64,000 nt of DNA. Origin: Endocalyx cinctus. Lineage: Eukaryota > Ascomycota > Sordariomycetes > Amphisphaeriales > Apiosporaceae. The notes under the pieces were generated by a model, which was not told the DNA's origin, ran no database searches, and was given only the letters and a program-made list of their open reading frames with translations. The position numbers and the translations under genes are program-made. Below are positions 11,958-24,731 of the stretch, piece by piece. The DNA is taken from positions 1,700,441 to 1,764,440 of the forward strand of contig BCKC01000001.1 in the NCBI GenBank assembly GCA_001600455.1, read 5' to 3'. Within the stretch, counting starts at the first letter, position 1. Each line of letters begins with the position of its first letter.

Positions 11958-14066
11958 TTAGCCTTCGATATGCGCCTTCGACATACTTTGTCCAAGGAGT
12001 TCAAGGCAGCGCTGCGCAAGGTTAATAACTTCGCCTTCATCGTCTTCTTCGAACTCGTTGTCTGATTCGATCTGCCGGTTCGCAATCTGCTTGATCATCT
12101 CCACAATTTCGTCCGACTTTCCAATTAAACCGATCAAGGTCTTGTCTTCTGATTCGAGTAGCTGAAGGAGCGTCCATATAGCGATGTGCTGAAACGTAGC
12201 ATCACCACTAGCAAGGAACCTGTTGAGATAACCGTGTATTCCACCGTTGGGTTCTTGCCAGTCTTGTATGAAGATAGAATAGTCGCCGACTAAAGACAAA
12301 TGTTAGTAATATGAATGAATTCCACCGGCATAAGTATTCTTACCTTTTGATGAAAGATTGCCAAGAGCGGCCGCGCTATTGCCCTGGACCTCAATGCTTG
12401 GCGAATGTGTGAGTGGAATCAAGACATCGAAAACGCCCAGGTTTAGCAGGTGGGTCTTCAAATCATCCGAGAGTGCCAGAACGGCGATCGCAGCTGTCAT
12501 CTCGGACTGAACAGTAACCGGCACGTCAAGAACGAGCTGTTTGCAGCTCTGTACGGCACCTGCCTCTAAGACAAGGGCTTTGTTCCTGTCAGAACTGGCG
12601 GCAAGATTTCGTAGCGTCGAGATGGCGTGACATTGTATTTCTTCATTATCTGCCGAACCCAATAACTCCACCAAGGGCTTTAAGAACCCTGCTTCGATGA
12701 TAGGGGACTCGTTCATGGGGTGGATCGAGATATTTCGGATGCAAGCAACGGCCGAGAGGATGAGAGGGAGGTACGAAGACTGCAGTAAACGTAACAGGGG
12801 GTTCAGTCCCTGAGCTCTGACAATATCCAGCTGATATTTTTCGTCCGAAGCTAAATTCCGAAGGGCTAGCGCTGCTTGACACTGCACTTTAGGAGAGGAC
12901 GAGTCCATCAGATTGACCAGAGACTGAACTAGTTTCGTCTCCGTCGCTGCGAGCTTCCTTCTGTTGCTAGAATCTACAGCAATGTTGCTAAGCGCCGTCG
13001 TACAGTAGTACTGGACGTCGACATCGGGGGATGACAAGAGCTGGACTAATACTGGAATCGCGCCTGCGTTGACAAGCTGGACTCGATTTTCGTCTATAAA
13101 TTCCGTGTTAATACTTTACAACGCGGGTCATTTACCAAACAGATCTGTTCTTACCTGAATGAGTCATGTTGAGGAGGGCTCCGGTGGCGTTTCGTTGAAC
13201 CCTCATATCTCTAGATTTGGCAAGTCGTGTGAGAGGACCTAAAGCACCCGAACGTGCAATCTTGGCCTTATTCTCCTCGTGAGTAGCGAGGTTAGTGATA
13301 CACCCTACGGCATTGCACTGAACTTCAACATTCGGAGACAGCATTTGGCGGATAAGTGGTGTTAAGCCACCTAGTTGGACGATAAGAACTTTGTTCTCGG
13401 CTGTTAACCTGGTCAGTAAAAAATGTGACGTGCTAGTATCGATGTTTCCAAAGGATTCGGCGTACTGTTAACGGCAAGATTTCCTAAGGCGGCACTAGCG
13501 GCTCTCTGAACCTCGATATCGGGACTTTGGAGAAGGAATAGGATCGGCTCGAGGGTATCACGGTCGACTTCGCGAACGTCTGAGTTATGTCCGTTAGCAG
13601 ATTGCATCATAGAACTGAGCCGGGTTTCCATCGCGGCAGGTACTAGGTCTAGGTCTGGATACTGGTACATACCTCGTTCTGTGATTTCTGCAAACGTTAA
13701 GCTAGCACTCCTCTGCAGATCGATGTTGTCTGAGAAGACTAGGGTACTGAGTGCTCGGAGAGGTTCGCCGGAGAAGAAGTCGGTCTCTCCACGCTGGCAG
13801 AAGATAAGGTAAGTTGGTGTACGTGAAGTCGGCACGGGTTACAATAAACTAACATTTTCAAGGTATTGCAGTAGATCGGCAACAGCTTCTCGTTCGCTAT
13901 CGGCTAAGACAGGCTCGTATAGCCCATCTCGGGACTTTCCTGTTGATTTTTCATCCTGTTCAGTACTTGCAAGATTTTGCTCATTCGAGGGAAGAGGTCT
14001 AGTAGAGTTATTTTATTTTTGTTGTTATTTTTATTTACCTCGACAACATGACTGACAGGCACCCAT
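11958..14066 (-). CDS. vac8: Vacuolar armadillo protein Vac8
   Basis: Lipid-anchored armadillo-repeat adaptor of the vacuole membrane. It serves vacuole inheritance, homotypic fusion, nucleus-vacuole contacts and selective autophagy. Seven exons: 14066-14039, 13939-13854, 13793-13673, 13579-13466, 13400-13155, 13093-12344 and 12289-11958. Introns are 54-99 nt, and the product is 558 residues, matching the family. Exon 1 is only 28 nt and encodes the lipidation signal MGACQSCCR: Gly2 for myristoylation, Cys4, Cys7 and Cys8 for palmitoylation. Exon 2 resumes with [19 protein letters not shown]. The rest is tandem ARM repeats such as [15 protein letters not shown] and [17 protein letters not shown], ending in the conserved SKAHIEG. 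The exon 1 to 2 acceptor at 13940 was chosen because it is the only nearby AG that keeps phase. Confidence 0.93.
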
Positions 14067-16738
14067 GGCGATGGGTGATTATCCGTTATCGGGAATCGAT
14101 GACTGATGGATTCAGGCTCTGTAGGGAACGACGACGATGATCTGAATATTTTAAATGATTGTATTATATATGGTACCTGGCACGCGACAGGACCTACGAC
14201 CTCGATGGGTATTTTGTTGTTGATTTGTTTTGATGAAAACGATGGATTATTATTTTGAACTAGGTAAAATAGATAGGTAGGCGGCGAAAGACGGATTTGA
14301 TTTTCGGGGTCAAAATAAAATAAATTGGTTGGTTGGATGTATTCTTTCTTATGTAAACTTGAAGGTAACTTGGAGGTAACTTTAAGAAACTTTATTAAAC
14401 GCGGATGGTTTGACGTTTTGATGAGATTAATGTGGACTCTTCATATTTGCACTATTATATAGAACAAATCTTGTGATGCCCGAGTTGTCTAGGTAGACTA
14501 GTGTAATTACCATAAATTTATAGATTAATGGAAGAAAATAAAAATAAAAATAAGAATAAGAATAAAAAAAAAGAGGATTTAGAAGATGGAAGAATATAGG
14601 AACGAAAGTAGTAAAAGGTAGAGAGAGAGATAGAGAGAGAGAGAAGTTAGGTGAATTGACAACACATGAAGCTTCGATTTTTTTTTTTAGACGACTAATA
14701 CTAATACTAACTACCTAGGTACTAACTAAATATTACTTCAGGACCTATCTAGTAAATCCTCAGGTCATCCAATAATATTAGTACCTAGACAACAACACCA
14801 CGTAAGTATTAAGTACAAGGAATATCATGTCGTAGCAGGTTATCATAGTAGTATTTATACCAGCTTACCCCCTGTTAAGAGCTTTCAAGTCTTAAATATT
14901 TACTAGGTATTATCTAGTAGTGGATGGATATGATCAAAGATCTCAAGGCTGCAAGGCACAGTACTAGACAGCTACCTAGGTACCTCCTTAGGTAGGTGGC
15001 AGCCTACTTAGTGCATCAAGTACCTAAGGTCCTGTATTATAGTGCTATCCATAGTACGTACTTAAGTAATTAATATTTGTTTACTTATTTGCCTATGCAG
15101 TACTTTACATAGTCATCTTTTTAACCTTGGAAATAATAATAAAAATGGTTGATGCTTGATGGCTGACTACAAGTAATGCAGTTGCTTAAAACATTCCTCC
15201 CTCTATTTACTTGTACGTACACAGTAGAAGAATGTTGAGCTTTGGTGGAGTTAGATTTCCTATACGTAAGGTTTTCTTATTCTATTAAATCCATATATGA
15301 CATAATTCTAGAGCATAACTACGCCGCCTACGTTACAGAAGCTTGAATCCATGTCAATTATTAAGGATTTACACTTATGTACAAGTAATAAATGAAGGCC
15401 TCGGGATACCTCACAGTTACCTATAAGTACTTATTATATACTCGGTAGTATTTTCTATACTACACAGTACATGCAAATCTTGCTGCCTGCACATGTCAGG
15501 TAAAGAAATGTTATGTCCGCGACGTCGTGGGTGGTTGTGATGATGGTATATCCATGGATGGGGAATGACCCCCAAGTCAAATGACAATAACTTCACCTAC
15601 CTACTCCTGCTGCTTGGATTTCGACATTTAAACCATAAGACTTGACCATGTTTGAAACAATATCTTCAATATATTTCCCCGAAACTTCATCTTTCAAAAA
15701 ACCAACACGTGCTGTCTTCGTGTTTCCCCATCCTTTCTCTGTACACTGCAACATACATCACTCAACGGATCATGTCTTTTATATAACGGATGTGCCTTGT
15801 ATTTTAATTCATTTCATCATGATCGATCAATATAAGCACATAATTTACTATATTCTAAAAAGGTGATTCGAAGAATCGGATTATGTCTTCATTAAGCCCC
15901 ATAAATATTTGGATGTCGGTGGCAGCTTTCTTATCAGTCTCATAAGTTGAGATGATATTCGTGGTATTGGTAGATAATCCACTAAAATCTAGTAGTGTAG
16001 GTACTTAAGTAGGTTAATAGCATATCATAATAGGTACTTATATACCTAGGTACCTAGTAAAGGTAGTGTATACCATTACGCTGTAAGTAATGAGCTTCGA
16101 CCCCTCAAATTCCCCTCTATTTCCCCTCTATCGTTCTTCCAGTTTACTGCGTAGTCTGATCTGTAAGTAACAAAAGACCTATAGGGGAGCTTCTTAAGGG
16201 TCTAAGCAACCCAATATTACCTATGTTAAACTCTGCCTGTATAGCTACCGGGGATATACTAATGGATATATCTCTATTTTATACTCACCTACAGTAGGTT
16301 CCGATCGACAAGGAATAATGAGGCTATTCTATATCAATTTTCCCTCTTTTTCTCCCTCCTACCTTTCTTTTTTCATGTGCAACCACTAACAACAATTCTC
16401 GTGACTTTTCTCATCGTCTGAAGAAAGACATCCCTTTCTATTCAGCCTCAAATTCTTTGAGTTTATCATACCAAACCATAAATTCAATTTACACATACAC
16501 ATACACATTTAAAGTAACCACTCTCCAACAAACTGCTCAAGTTTCTTTTTTATTTCATTTACCCCAAATAGTACACCTTACTGGACAGCTGAGCTTTTAT
16601 AACGCACACACCTTGGGGGAGACGGGGTGTTCCACCAAATTTTCCCACTACTAGGGTACCCAAAGGGGGAGATCAAGGGGGTGAAGGATAAAAAAACGGG
16701 CGACGATAAAAAAAAAAAAAAAACTATATACAATAAGG
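14067..16738. other. 2.7 kb divergent intergenic region with TACCTAGGTA motifs
   Basis: Upstream DNA of both Vac8 and Snf4. AT-rich, with GA-dinucleotide tracts near 14620-14645. It contains three exact copies of the palindrome TACCTAGGTA (14712, 14973, 16043) among many partial ones (GGTACTT, CCTAAGGTA). No gene is supported; short open frames such as 15642-15866 lack conserved features. Confidence 0.5.
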
Positions 16739-18306
16739 ATGGGTGACCATTCGAATTCAGAGCCTAATTCTAATAAACCATCTGACGAGCCACAACATGC
16801 GCCAACCACTTCCGTTCCCGCCTTTTCGGCCATGTCATCTATGCCACCTTTCCCTCGACCTAGTCACGAGTTTCCTTTCGTACAGCCATCATCATACTTG
16901 AGACCAAATTCTCGAAGTCGTACAATACCATTAGCCGCATTGCCGATGAGTCCCATTGATGAGGAACAAATGCAAGGCCTTGTAAGTCTATATTCATCCT
17001 ATCGTCGTCGCATTCTGGGGCAATAAAGAATACCCAATTTGTATTCATTTACTCGCATAGCAACCCAACGGTATATCCTCTCATTCACCTCATCTTGTTT
17101 ACTCGTCTCTTTTGTATATGGCGCATCGAGTGTCTCAGTTGCTTGATCCGACTATTCGGACTTATCGTATCGATTGCACCGTACTTTAACTGATTATCTC
17201 GTGTCTCACATATCTAGAGAGGCCTTCGCGACTTTCTCCGAGTCAGAACGAGTTACGATGTTTTGCCATTATCTTTTCGCCTGATCATTCTCGACAATGA
17301 CCTTCTTATCAGGAAAAGTTTGGACATCTTAATTCAGAATGGTAATTTTTAGCTCCTCAACTATCAGTATAGGATTGATTTATACCTAATACTTTACCGC
17401 ATAGGCATCGTTTCGGCTCCTTTGTGGGATTCAAATTCTTCTCGATTCGCCGGTCTTTTGACGGCCACGGACTATATCAACCTTATACAATATTATTGTC
17501 AATTCCCAGAGCATATTGACGATGTGGATAAGTTCAGATTGAGCAGTCTGCGAGGTACGACGATCTACATGTGAATATGCGGGGTAGTTCAAGTGGGATG
17601 ATCTGCTAACTGACAATGATTTATTTTCCGTCGTGTAGATATTGAGAGAGCAATTGGCGTCCTCCCCCTCGAGACTGTATCTGTCCACCCGTCTAAACCG
17701 TTGTACGAGGCATGCAGCCGCATGCTTAAGAGCCGTGCTCGTCGTATACCTTTAGTCGCCACCGATGATGAGACGAATAGGGAAACGGTTGTCAGCGTCA
17801 TTACGCAATACCGCATTCTCAAGTTCATCGCTGTCAACACCGAACAATACACTATGCTGTTGAAGAAGACCGTCAGAGAAATTGGCTTGGGCACGTACAA
17901 GAATCTCGCTACGGCTAAGATGATGGATTCTGTTCTAGAAGTGATCAATCTCATGGTCGTACATAACATCTCGGCCGTGCCCATCATCGATGACAACAAT
18001 GTCGTACTAAACGTCTTCGAAGCTGTCGACGTCATACCATGCATCAAAGGTGGCGTGTACGAAGAGCTCAAATCAAGCGTTGGCGAGGCACTCTCGAGGA
18101 GAGCCGAAGATTTCCCAGGTATTTATACTTGTCAGGAAGATGATCGCCTTGACTCGATATTTATAACTCTTCGTCAATCGCGCGTTCATCGACTAGTAGT
18201 CATTGATGACAATCGACATTTGAAAGGTATTATTTCACTTTCTGACATTCTCAAATACGTCCTGTTTCACGGAGATGAAGGAGAGTATTTTCCTCCAACA
18301 CAATAA
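16739..18306 (+). CDS. snf4: AMPK gamma subunit Snf4 (CBS-domain protein)
   Basis: Nucleotide-sensing regulatory subunit of the SNF1/AMPK kinase, which relieves glucose repression when energy is low. Four exons: 16739-16981, 17218-17341, 17405-17554 and 17639-18306. Introns are 236, 63 and 84 nt; the product is 394 residues. After a Pro/Ser-rich N-terminus the joined exons give the typical order: [38 protein letters not shown], then CBS segments with [58 protein letters not shown] and [11 protein letters not shown], ending [14 protein letters not shown]. Four CBS motifs are accounted for. The long first intron could hide a small additional exon, but the phase is already consistent. It lies head-to-tail with the RhoGAP gene. 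Confidence 0.92.
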
Positions 18307-18703
18307 CTGAACGGGCTTTCGTTTCCTGTTTCAGGGCGAAGAAAGGAATGGTTGGAAAAAGGTACTATCTAGGTAACCATGGAACAAGGGAGCATGGTTG
18401 ATGCATTTGCAGAGGCGTATGGTGTTTGAACAGGTCCTATCACAATTGTATACGTGATCAGTTCTTTGTCTTTTTCAGTTTCTAGAATTCCTCGATTAAT
18501 TTTATCAACTCTAATGGTTTTGTGGAATACCCGGTCAAGGAGAATTACGTTTGTTGAAACTGGGTGGAAATCAAATGAGGGAGACTGAATTTTTTTATTT
18601 TTTTTATTTTTTTCTTCAAGGTCTTATGAGTATGATGAGTATATCAAAATGAGAAGAGTTATTTACGCCCTGAACAGAGTGCCAAACTTGTCAAGCAACA
18701 GAA
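18307..18703. other. Snf4-RhoGAP spacer
   Basis: About 400 bp between two genes on the same strand. T-rich tracts near 18591-18615 are seen. It contains the Snf4 3' end and the RhoGAP promoter; no other gene. Confidence 0.5.
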
Positions 18704-21700
18704 ATGTCGGGTACAATTGGTGAAGCTTCCAATAGTAACTTAAAAATGCTATGGAAAGAAGGAGAAGCGAGAGATTGTAAGAGAAAGAGACGTGGTATAT
18801 GGAATTATTTATCGTTCGAGGTAAGTTCAGCCATCAATTTTCATCTTATCTTTTAGACGAAGTTACAACTTGGGGAAAAAAAAGGATTCACTATTTTACA
18901 TCAAACACTACTCAATTACAGAGTTGTTTGTATATGTATTGGCTTTTTATTTATTTACTTGCGTATCGCCCTTCTTTCATTTTTCTAATTTTCTAGGTCC
19001 AGGCTTCAGATCTGAGTTACATACAGACCATCGACATCTATCCTCGTTCTAAAGCGTTGTTCCAGATGCAATCCTTCAAATATCAAAATGGCCGCAATCA
19101 TTCCGAAAATGATTTGCTGGGAAAAGGCAACAAACCTAAGACGCCGTCACGAGCATTTGCCTATGGAAAAAGATCAAAATCTAGGCCGTCTCTGTCGCCA
19201 ACGATATTTGACCAGCCCCTCCAACCCCCGAGGACAAATCCATCTTCGACTTATTTCGCGGTTCCTCAAGGTCCTAAACATAGAGACAAGAATAGTAGCA
19301 ATACTTGGACAACCTGCAGTAGAGATGTTGGTTTGTTATCCGAAGAGGAACAGGTGGATAACAGGGACCAATTTATAGACGAATATAACAGGCTTGCCAA
19401 AAAGGTACGAGATGGTCTATATCCCCTTTCCCACAACCCTTAAATGTTCCCACAATACACAGTACTAATCTGTTTCTCAGCATGGAATTCGATCTCTTGT
19501 CCCAGGAGATTTTCCAATCACTACTGTAGTAAGCTGAACTTTTCAAGACGCGCATGTATATATGGCTTATAATAGTTTTCAGACAGATGACTTCATACCG
19601 CTATCACATCGAAAAGGGAGTTGGATCACAAGAATATTACGACAAGCACCTTCCGAACCATCAGCGCAGGCCCCGAAACAAAATCCTGATCAAATACGAC
19701 CTCGACGAAGTATTAGTGACGTCGCACTGAACCTAGTCCACCAGCAAAAGGTTGATGGGCTCAAGGATAAGAGTGTCCAGGCTTTAGTGAGACTATGTGG
19801 TAAAAGCCTTTTTTACCTACCCGCAGAATATGCCCCAGGTCCTCTGGTACTACCTACTTGTATTCGTGCACCAGGGCAATATCTTGTACAGCAGGGTAAG
19901 TGAACCTAACGCGAAAACTTGTCATTCTTCACCATCTAACATAAACCACTAGTCGATACTCATGGTATTTTCCGCGTTCCTGGTTCAGTGCGGATCGTTA
20001 ACGCCCTCTATGACTATTACTGTGCCGATATAGACACTACTGATGTCTCGAGCACCACACGATGTCCCAATCTCCCAGTGCATATCAAATGCGGCGCACA
20101 TGATGTCGCATCTGCGTTCAAGAAGATTCTAGCCGGGCTACCGGGTGGGATTTTGGGCTCGCTATCTTTGTTCGACTCGCTCGTCGCCATTCATAGTCAG
20201 CTTCGTATGGATCCAGAACTCCATAGGACTCGAGAGACTAAACTCCGGGCGCGCCTGATCGCACTCGCCATCGGGACCGTAAAATCTCAATATCAGAGGG
20301 AGCTTATCTGTGCTGTCTTCGGGCTTCTCTCTCTGGTTGGCAGAGCGGCAGAAACGGCGCCGAGGGAAGATGAGGCTGGGAGGCCATTGCCGACGAACGA
20401 GTTAATGGGATACAATGCTCTTGGGATCGTTTTCGGGCCGCTTTTGGTAGGCGACTTGATTAATTCGTACAACATGAAGGTGGCCGACCCATCGACTGGG
20501 TTGGTTGTGCTGCCATTTACACCTCCAAGGTCGAGAAAGGAGAAACATAGGATTTCCAAGGCGAAAACGGAGGGTCTGATCCCTTCGTTTTCCGTCGATA
20601 AAGTCCATATTGTTAATAGCATTACTGAGATGCTTATTACCCATTGGAGAGAAGTTGTTAGACAAATGCGAAGTTTGGGTTCCTTGAAGACAGACCGGCA
20701 AGTCGATATAGCCGAACAGCAAACAAGAGATTCCTATTTAAGGTCATCAGCTTCGGATATGTTCCACCTTAGGAAGCCCCCGGATTGGGATATACTCAGG
20801 AGGAAAGAGAGAAGTGTGTCACCCTCGACGGAAAGCCCAACGCCCGCCCAGCGTAAGCTCAGACAGATCTAACCCGATGTTTTGACTAAATAAAAATACT
20901 GATATACTTCGTTAGGTAAACAAATATCCAACAAAGAAAACCTGGAAGGCCGTCCTCAGCTGCCATCTCAGCCCAGGCGGAAATGTCGGCGGAATAGCGC
21001 AGGGTCCATACAGATACTAAGTACGCGATGCTCTGCGCACGTTCTTTCCCCAACTGTGGAAGAGAGTCCTCTTTCAAATCAAGAGTCTAGGGGTCAAGAT
21101 AATCATACGGTCGCTACATTGCGAAAAAGTTCAGAAAATGGTGATCCTCATTACAACCAGCACCTTGACGCTGTGCCTCCTAAGACTCGGTCCAATCACG
21201 TGGCCAGGAGTAAAAGCACAAGCCCAAGTCCAGATATTGGAAAAGCAGAACATCCCAATACGTCTCGGGTATTAGTTGACGCCAACATAGATTCTTCTGA
21301 ATCTAATATGCAATCTCTCGAATCTTACGCTGGTCGAACGCCACTTTACCATAATCAAATAAATGGGCGAAGAAGGAGAAGTCTAACACGCAATTCCGTT
21401 GAGGGTGTAGCCCAGATTGAAGATACAAGATCTAACGAAGACTATTCTAAGGATAAGGAACAATCTCGCCAAAGTAATCACGGGAATCTCAATAGACAGT
21501 CAAGTGGCTCTAAAAGACCAAAATCTAGTCAGGATTATAGCATCACACCCGGTGTACAATTCCCGGAATTGTCAGGTGCTCACCGAAATAAGAAAGTAGA
21601 TGGCTCGAGCAACGAGCTGCCTAAATCAATGACACCGAAATCTTCTGCGAAAAGAGAGAATGGTGTTGAGAATGAGTCTCGTGCTGCCACGGAAAATAAC

Positions 21701-23506
21701 TTGTTGGCCGAAGACTCGGACTCGAAGAATTCGTACATATCTTCCGGAGGTTCATCAATCGTGAAGACAGCCAAGCGTATTGATTCTCTAGAGCTACTAT
21801 ACAACCCGGATAAAAGGGACAGTTTAGATAAACCTTCTCAAAAAAGTAAGCTATCAGGACGAACGGTGTATACACAGTCCATCGAAGGCGAAAAGGGCCA
21901 CAGCTTAACACGTGTGAAAGATAGCGTGGAAGCCAAAGCAACTAAACCGCCTACTCCCAAAGATAAATTGAACATCGAAGACAAGGAACCAAGATCGTCA
22001 CGATCTGTTACTCTATCGAGACCAGACATCCCCCGAAGAAGACTCAAATTGGAAGTCAGCATTTCACCAGCAAAGGAGGCATTGCGAGAGGTGCGCCAGC
22101 CTATCCCCCTACGCTCAACATCAAAGCCAGGAAGCGGCGCTGTCAAGGCTATGGCTGCATTTTTCGATAACGGCATCAAGAACTCAGACACGGTATCTGG
22201 TCCAAGAGGAAACCCTAACGAAAGACATCGCCAAAATCTGAGCGAGTCGTATAGTTTCCGTCCACTGTACACCCATGGCATTCCCAAAGAGAAATTGTCC
22301 ACGATGTCTATCAGATCTACTATGACACGTGCGCCTAGCACACCGACCGGTTTTCAGCAAGCGAGTTTTAGAAACTACGACCAAACTCCCAAGAAAGATC
22401 CAAGCACAGCAATAGCGAGTATAGGAGGAGACAAGAGCCAAAGTCATGATCTCTATAATTCTAATATTCAAGAAACACCTACAAGATCACGGGAGAGCCA
22501 AATACCCACCAGTGTTCGCAAATCGTTCACAATCACTCACAAAGAGGCACGGAGTCCCTCTTTACCGATCGGCAGAGTGGATGGTGATAGCGCCCGTGAT
22601 AGGAGGGAATCGACAAGCGAGACTCCTCAGCAGAGCCAGACGCCAAACCTAAGGGGAGCAGTGCCAAACTTTGCCGAGGCGCAGCAACAACACATACACT
22701 TCACGCGGCCGGCGTCGTCGATATCACAGCACCATATGCGATCGCTGACGGGATGCTCAGAATCAACGGATCGAGGAGCGGAGAGCCCACGCTTAGCACG
22801 GAGCGGAAGATCGCCCTCGCTCATGCATGCACAGGTACGCCAACTACAGCGGCACATGAACGCCAAGAACGAGCTGATCGCCCAACTACGGCGACAGCTT
22901 GAGACGAAGGTCGATTGCCAGCAGCAACCACCACCCCCCGCGGCAACTGTAGTGGGTGATGAGCTAGCTGAGCTCGGCGGGCAGTTAAGACGGGCGAAAC
23001 GCGAGTGTGAGGTGTGGCGCGAGAGGGCCGAAGCCGCGGAGAAGAGGCTAGTGGCTTTTAAGAGACTTATGACAAGGTTGAGAAGTAGAAAACGAACAGA
23101 GGAGACCGGAACGCCTCGATCCGGAAACGGCATTGAGCCTGGCGCCGACAATGACGGGACCGAGATAGCCGCGGAGAGGGATGTGGGACAGCTCGCGCTA
23201 GACAGCGTCTCTACGACTTCGGAACATACCGAGTATCAGGAAGGGTTCCATAAACGTATACCAGATAAAACGGTTGTCGCTGAGAGACAGACGCAGACGA
23301 GGGTCGCTAGTATGGATGGAACGATCGAAGGATACGACAATTGCGAGGGGGAGGGAGAAGAGAGCCAGATACTGACGCCTTCGTGGAAAATAGGGGGCGG
23401 CCAGTCTTTTTTATACGGTGAGAAGGATATCATGGCAGAGACGCTACAGCTGATCTCGGCGGAGGACTTCATCGCGTTAGAAGAAGAGATCAGAAAGATG
23501 GAATAA
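18704..23506 (+). CDS. Large RhoGAP-domain protein with C-terminal coiled coil
   Basis: Predicted GTPase-activating protein for Rho/Cdc42-type small GTPases, acting in polarity and the cytoskeleton. Six exons: 18704-18820, 18997-19404, 19481-19528, 19583-19895, 19953-20852 and 20916-23506, in one frame of 1458 residues. Exon 1 (39 codons) is too short to stand out alone. It is chosen because its phase joins exactly into an exon open upstream of the internal ATG at 19066. The GAP domain spans about 265-535: arginine finger R303 in THGIFRVPGS, and the late motif NALGIVFGPLLVGDL. The remaining 900 residues are Ser/Arg/Pro-rich and look disordered, except a likely coiled coil at about 1230-1320 (VRQLQRHMNAKNELIAQLRR onward). 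If exon 1 is wrong, the start is 19066. The target GTPase cannot be told. Confidence 0.8.
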
Positions 23507-24731
23507 AAGTGGCGAAGAAGGGAAAGGGGGGAGGTGTCGTGGTATTCACATATTAGGAGAAAATGGCCCTTTTCTGTTTCTTTTTCTTTATTATAGTTTC
23601 TCCCTCCTTCATAAGACGAAAGGACAAAAAGGGCCGGGAAGAGAAAAAAGAAAAGTGGCTTGCGACTTGTACTTTGAAATAGATCGAAGCTATTAGGCTT
23701 TTCAGTTTTTCCACTAAGTATCTTGTATGAAATTCTATATGATGATTATAGTACAAAACCGATATCATTCTCGTCGTTCTCTACTCCACCCCTTTACCCC
23801 TGTGATTAGAAATGGAAAACAGGTATGTGTAGATCTTACTCAATTAAAGTTGAAGGTGTTGTGAAAAAGTGATACGAGATGAGTCAACGGTACCGTGCCG
23901 TATAACAACAAGAGTTACAGACTGTTCTGCTATTCACATATACAATGTTACATCCGAGTTATGGCGAAGTTGCTAGGGTGCCAGGGAGTGACAGTACAGA
24001 TGTATTATGACTTTCACAAATTTTAGCTGATGTCGATGTTTTTATCTTTGAGGATTATTTTTGAAGCAAGCAGACCTGAGATTTCAAGCCCCAAGCGAAA
24101 AGGAATCATCATCTCACATCATACATAGTAAGATGTTGGCTGCGGGGATGCATGTAAGGGGCGTACTGGGGAAGACGGAGATAGGATATACAGCCTTTTA
24201 ATGGCGCATACTGCATCGGTATCCGGAACCTCGCGTTACCTTTTTTTTTCCGGGGGCGCGACTCCTGACCCCGATATTCAAGCCTAGATCGATGCTAACT
24301 TACGAGATATGCGTTAAAGGTGAAGAACAAAAAGAAACATTAAACGGATTACTTGATACGGGAACGGAATATTGTATTATAAATCAAGTGGGCGTCTGGT
24401 AAGTGGTATATATAACAGTCGTGCAAACAATTCACGGCGCTGGAATTCCTCTTCAGTGTCGGGCGCGCTCTTTTCTTGGGCCGTTCAAAATCTCGTCCAT
24501 ATCCTAACCCCCGTGCTGACGATCTGAGTTTGATTTATAACCAGACTTGTCTATATAAACCAATCTTTAAGTCGGTTTCAATAAGAATCAACACAGAAGA
24601 AGAAGAAAGGCTTCTCTATCCATTTTCCTATACAAATTATTATCATCACGCCCCCCCTTTTCGAATCACCAACCACAAAACATTTTTCGCCCAAAAAAAT
24701 AAGAAGAAAAAAAAGAAAAAAGAAAAAAACC
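23507..24731. other. Intergenic region before the dienelactone hydrolase
   Basis: The 3' flank of the RhoGAP gene and promoter of the downstream hydrolase. The last 100 bases before 24732 are strongly A-rich, as in a fungal 5' untranslated region. No gene seen. Confidence 0.5.

Noticed and set aside
17589..18071. Antisense frame opposite Snf4
   Set aside because: Fully covered by the conserved CBS coding sequence on the plus strand.
18799..18820. Short ATG frame as RhoGAP start
   Set aside because: Its phase does not join the next exon; the overlapping frame from 18704 does.
21838..22341. Antisense frame opposite the RhoGAP tail
   Set aside because: Shadow of the long sense frame; no recognisable motif.
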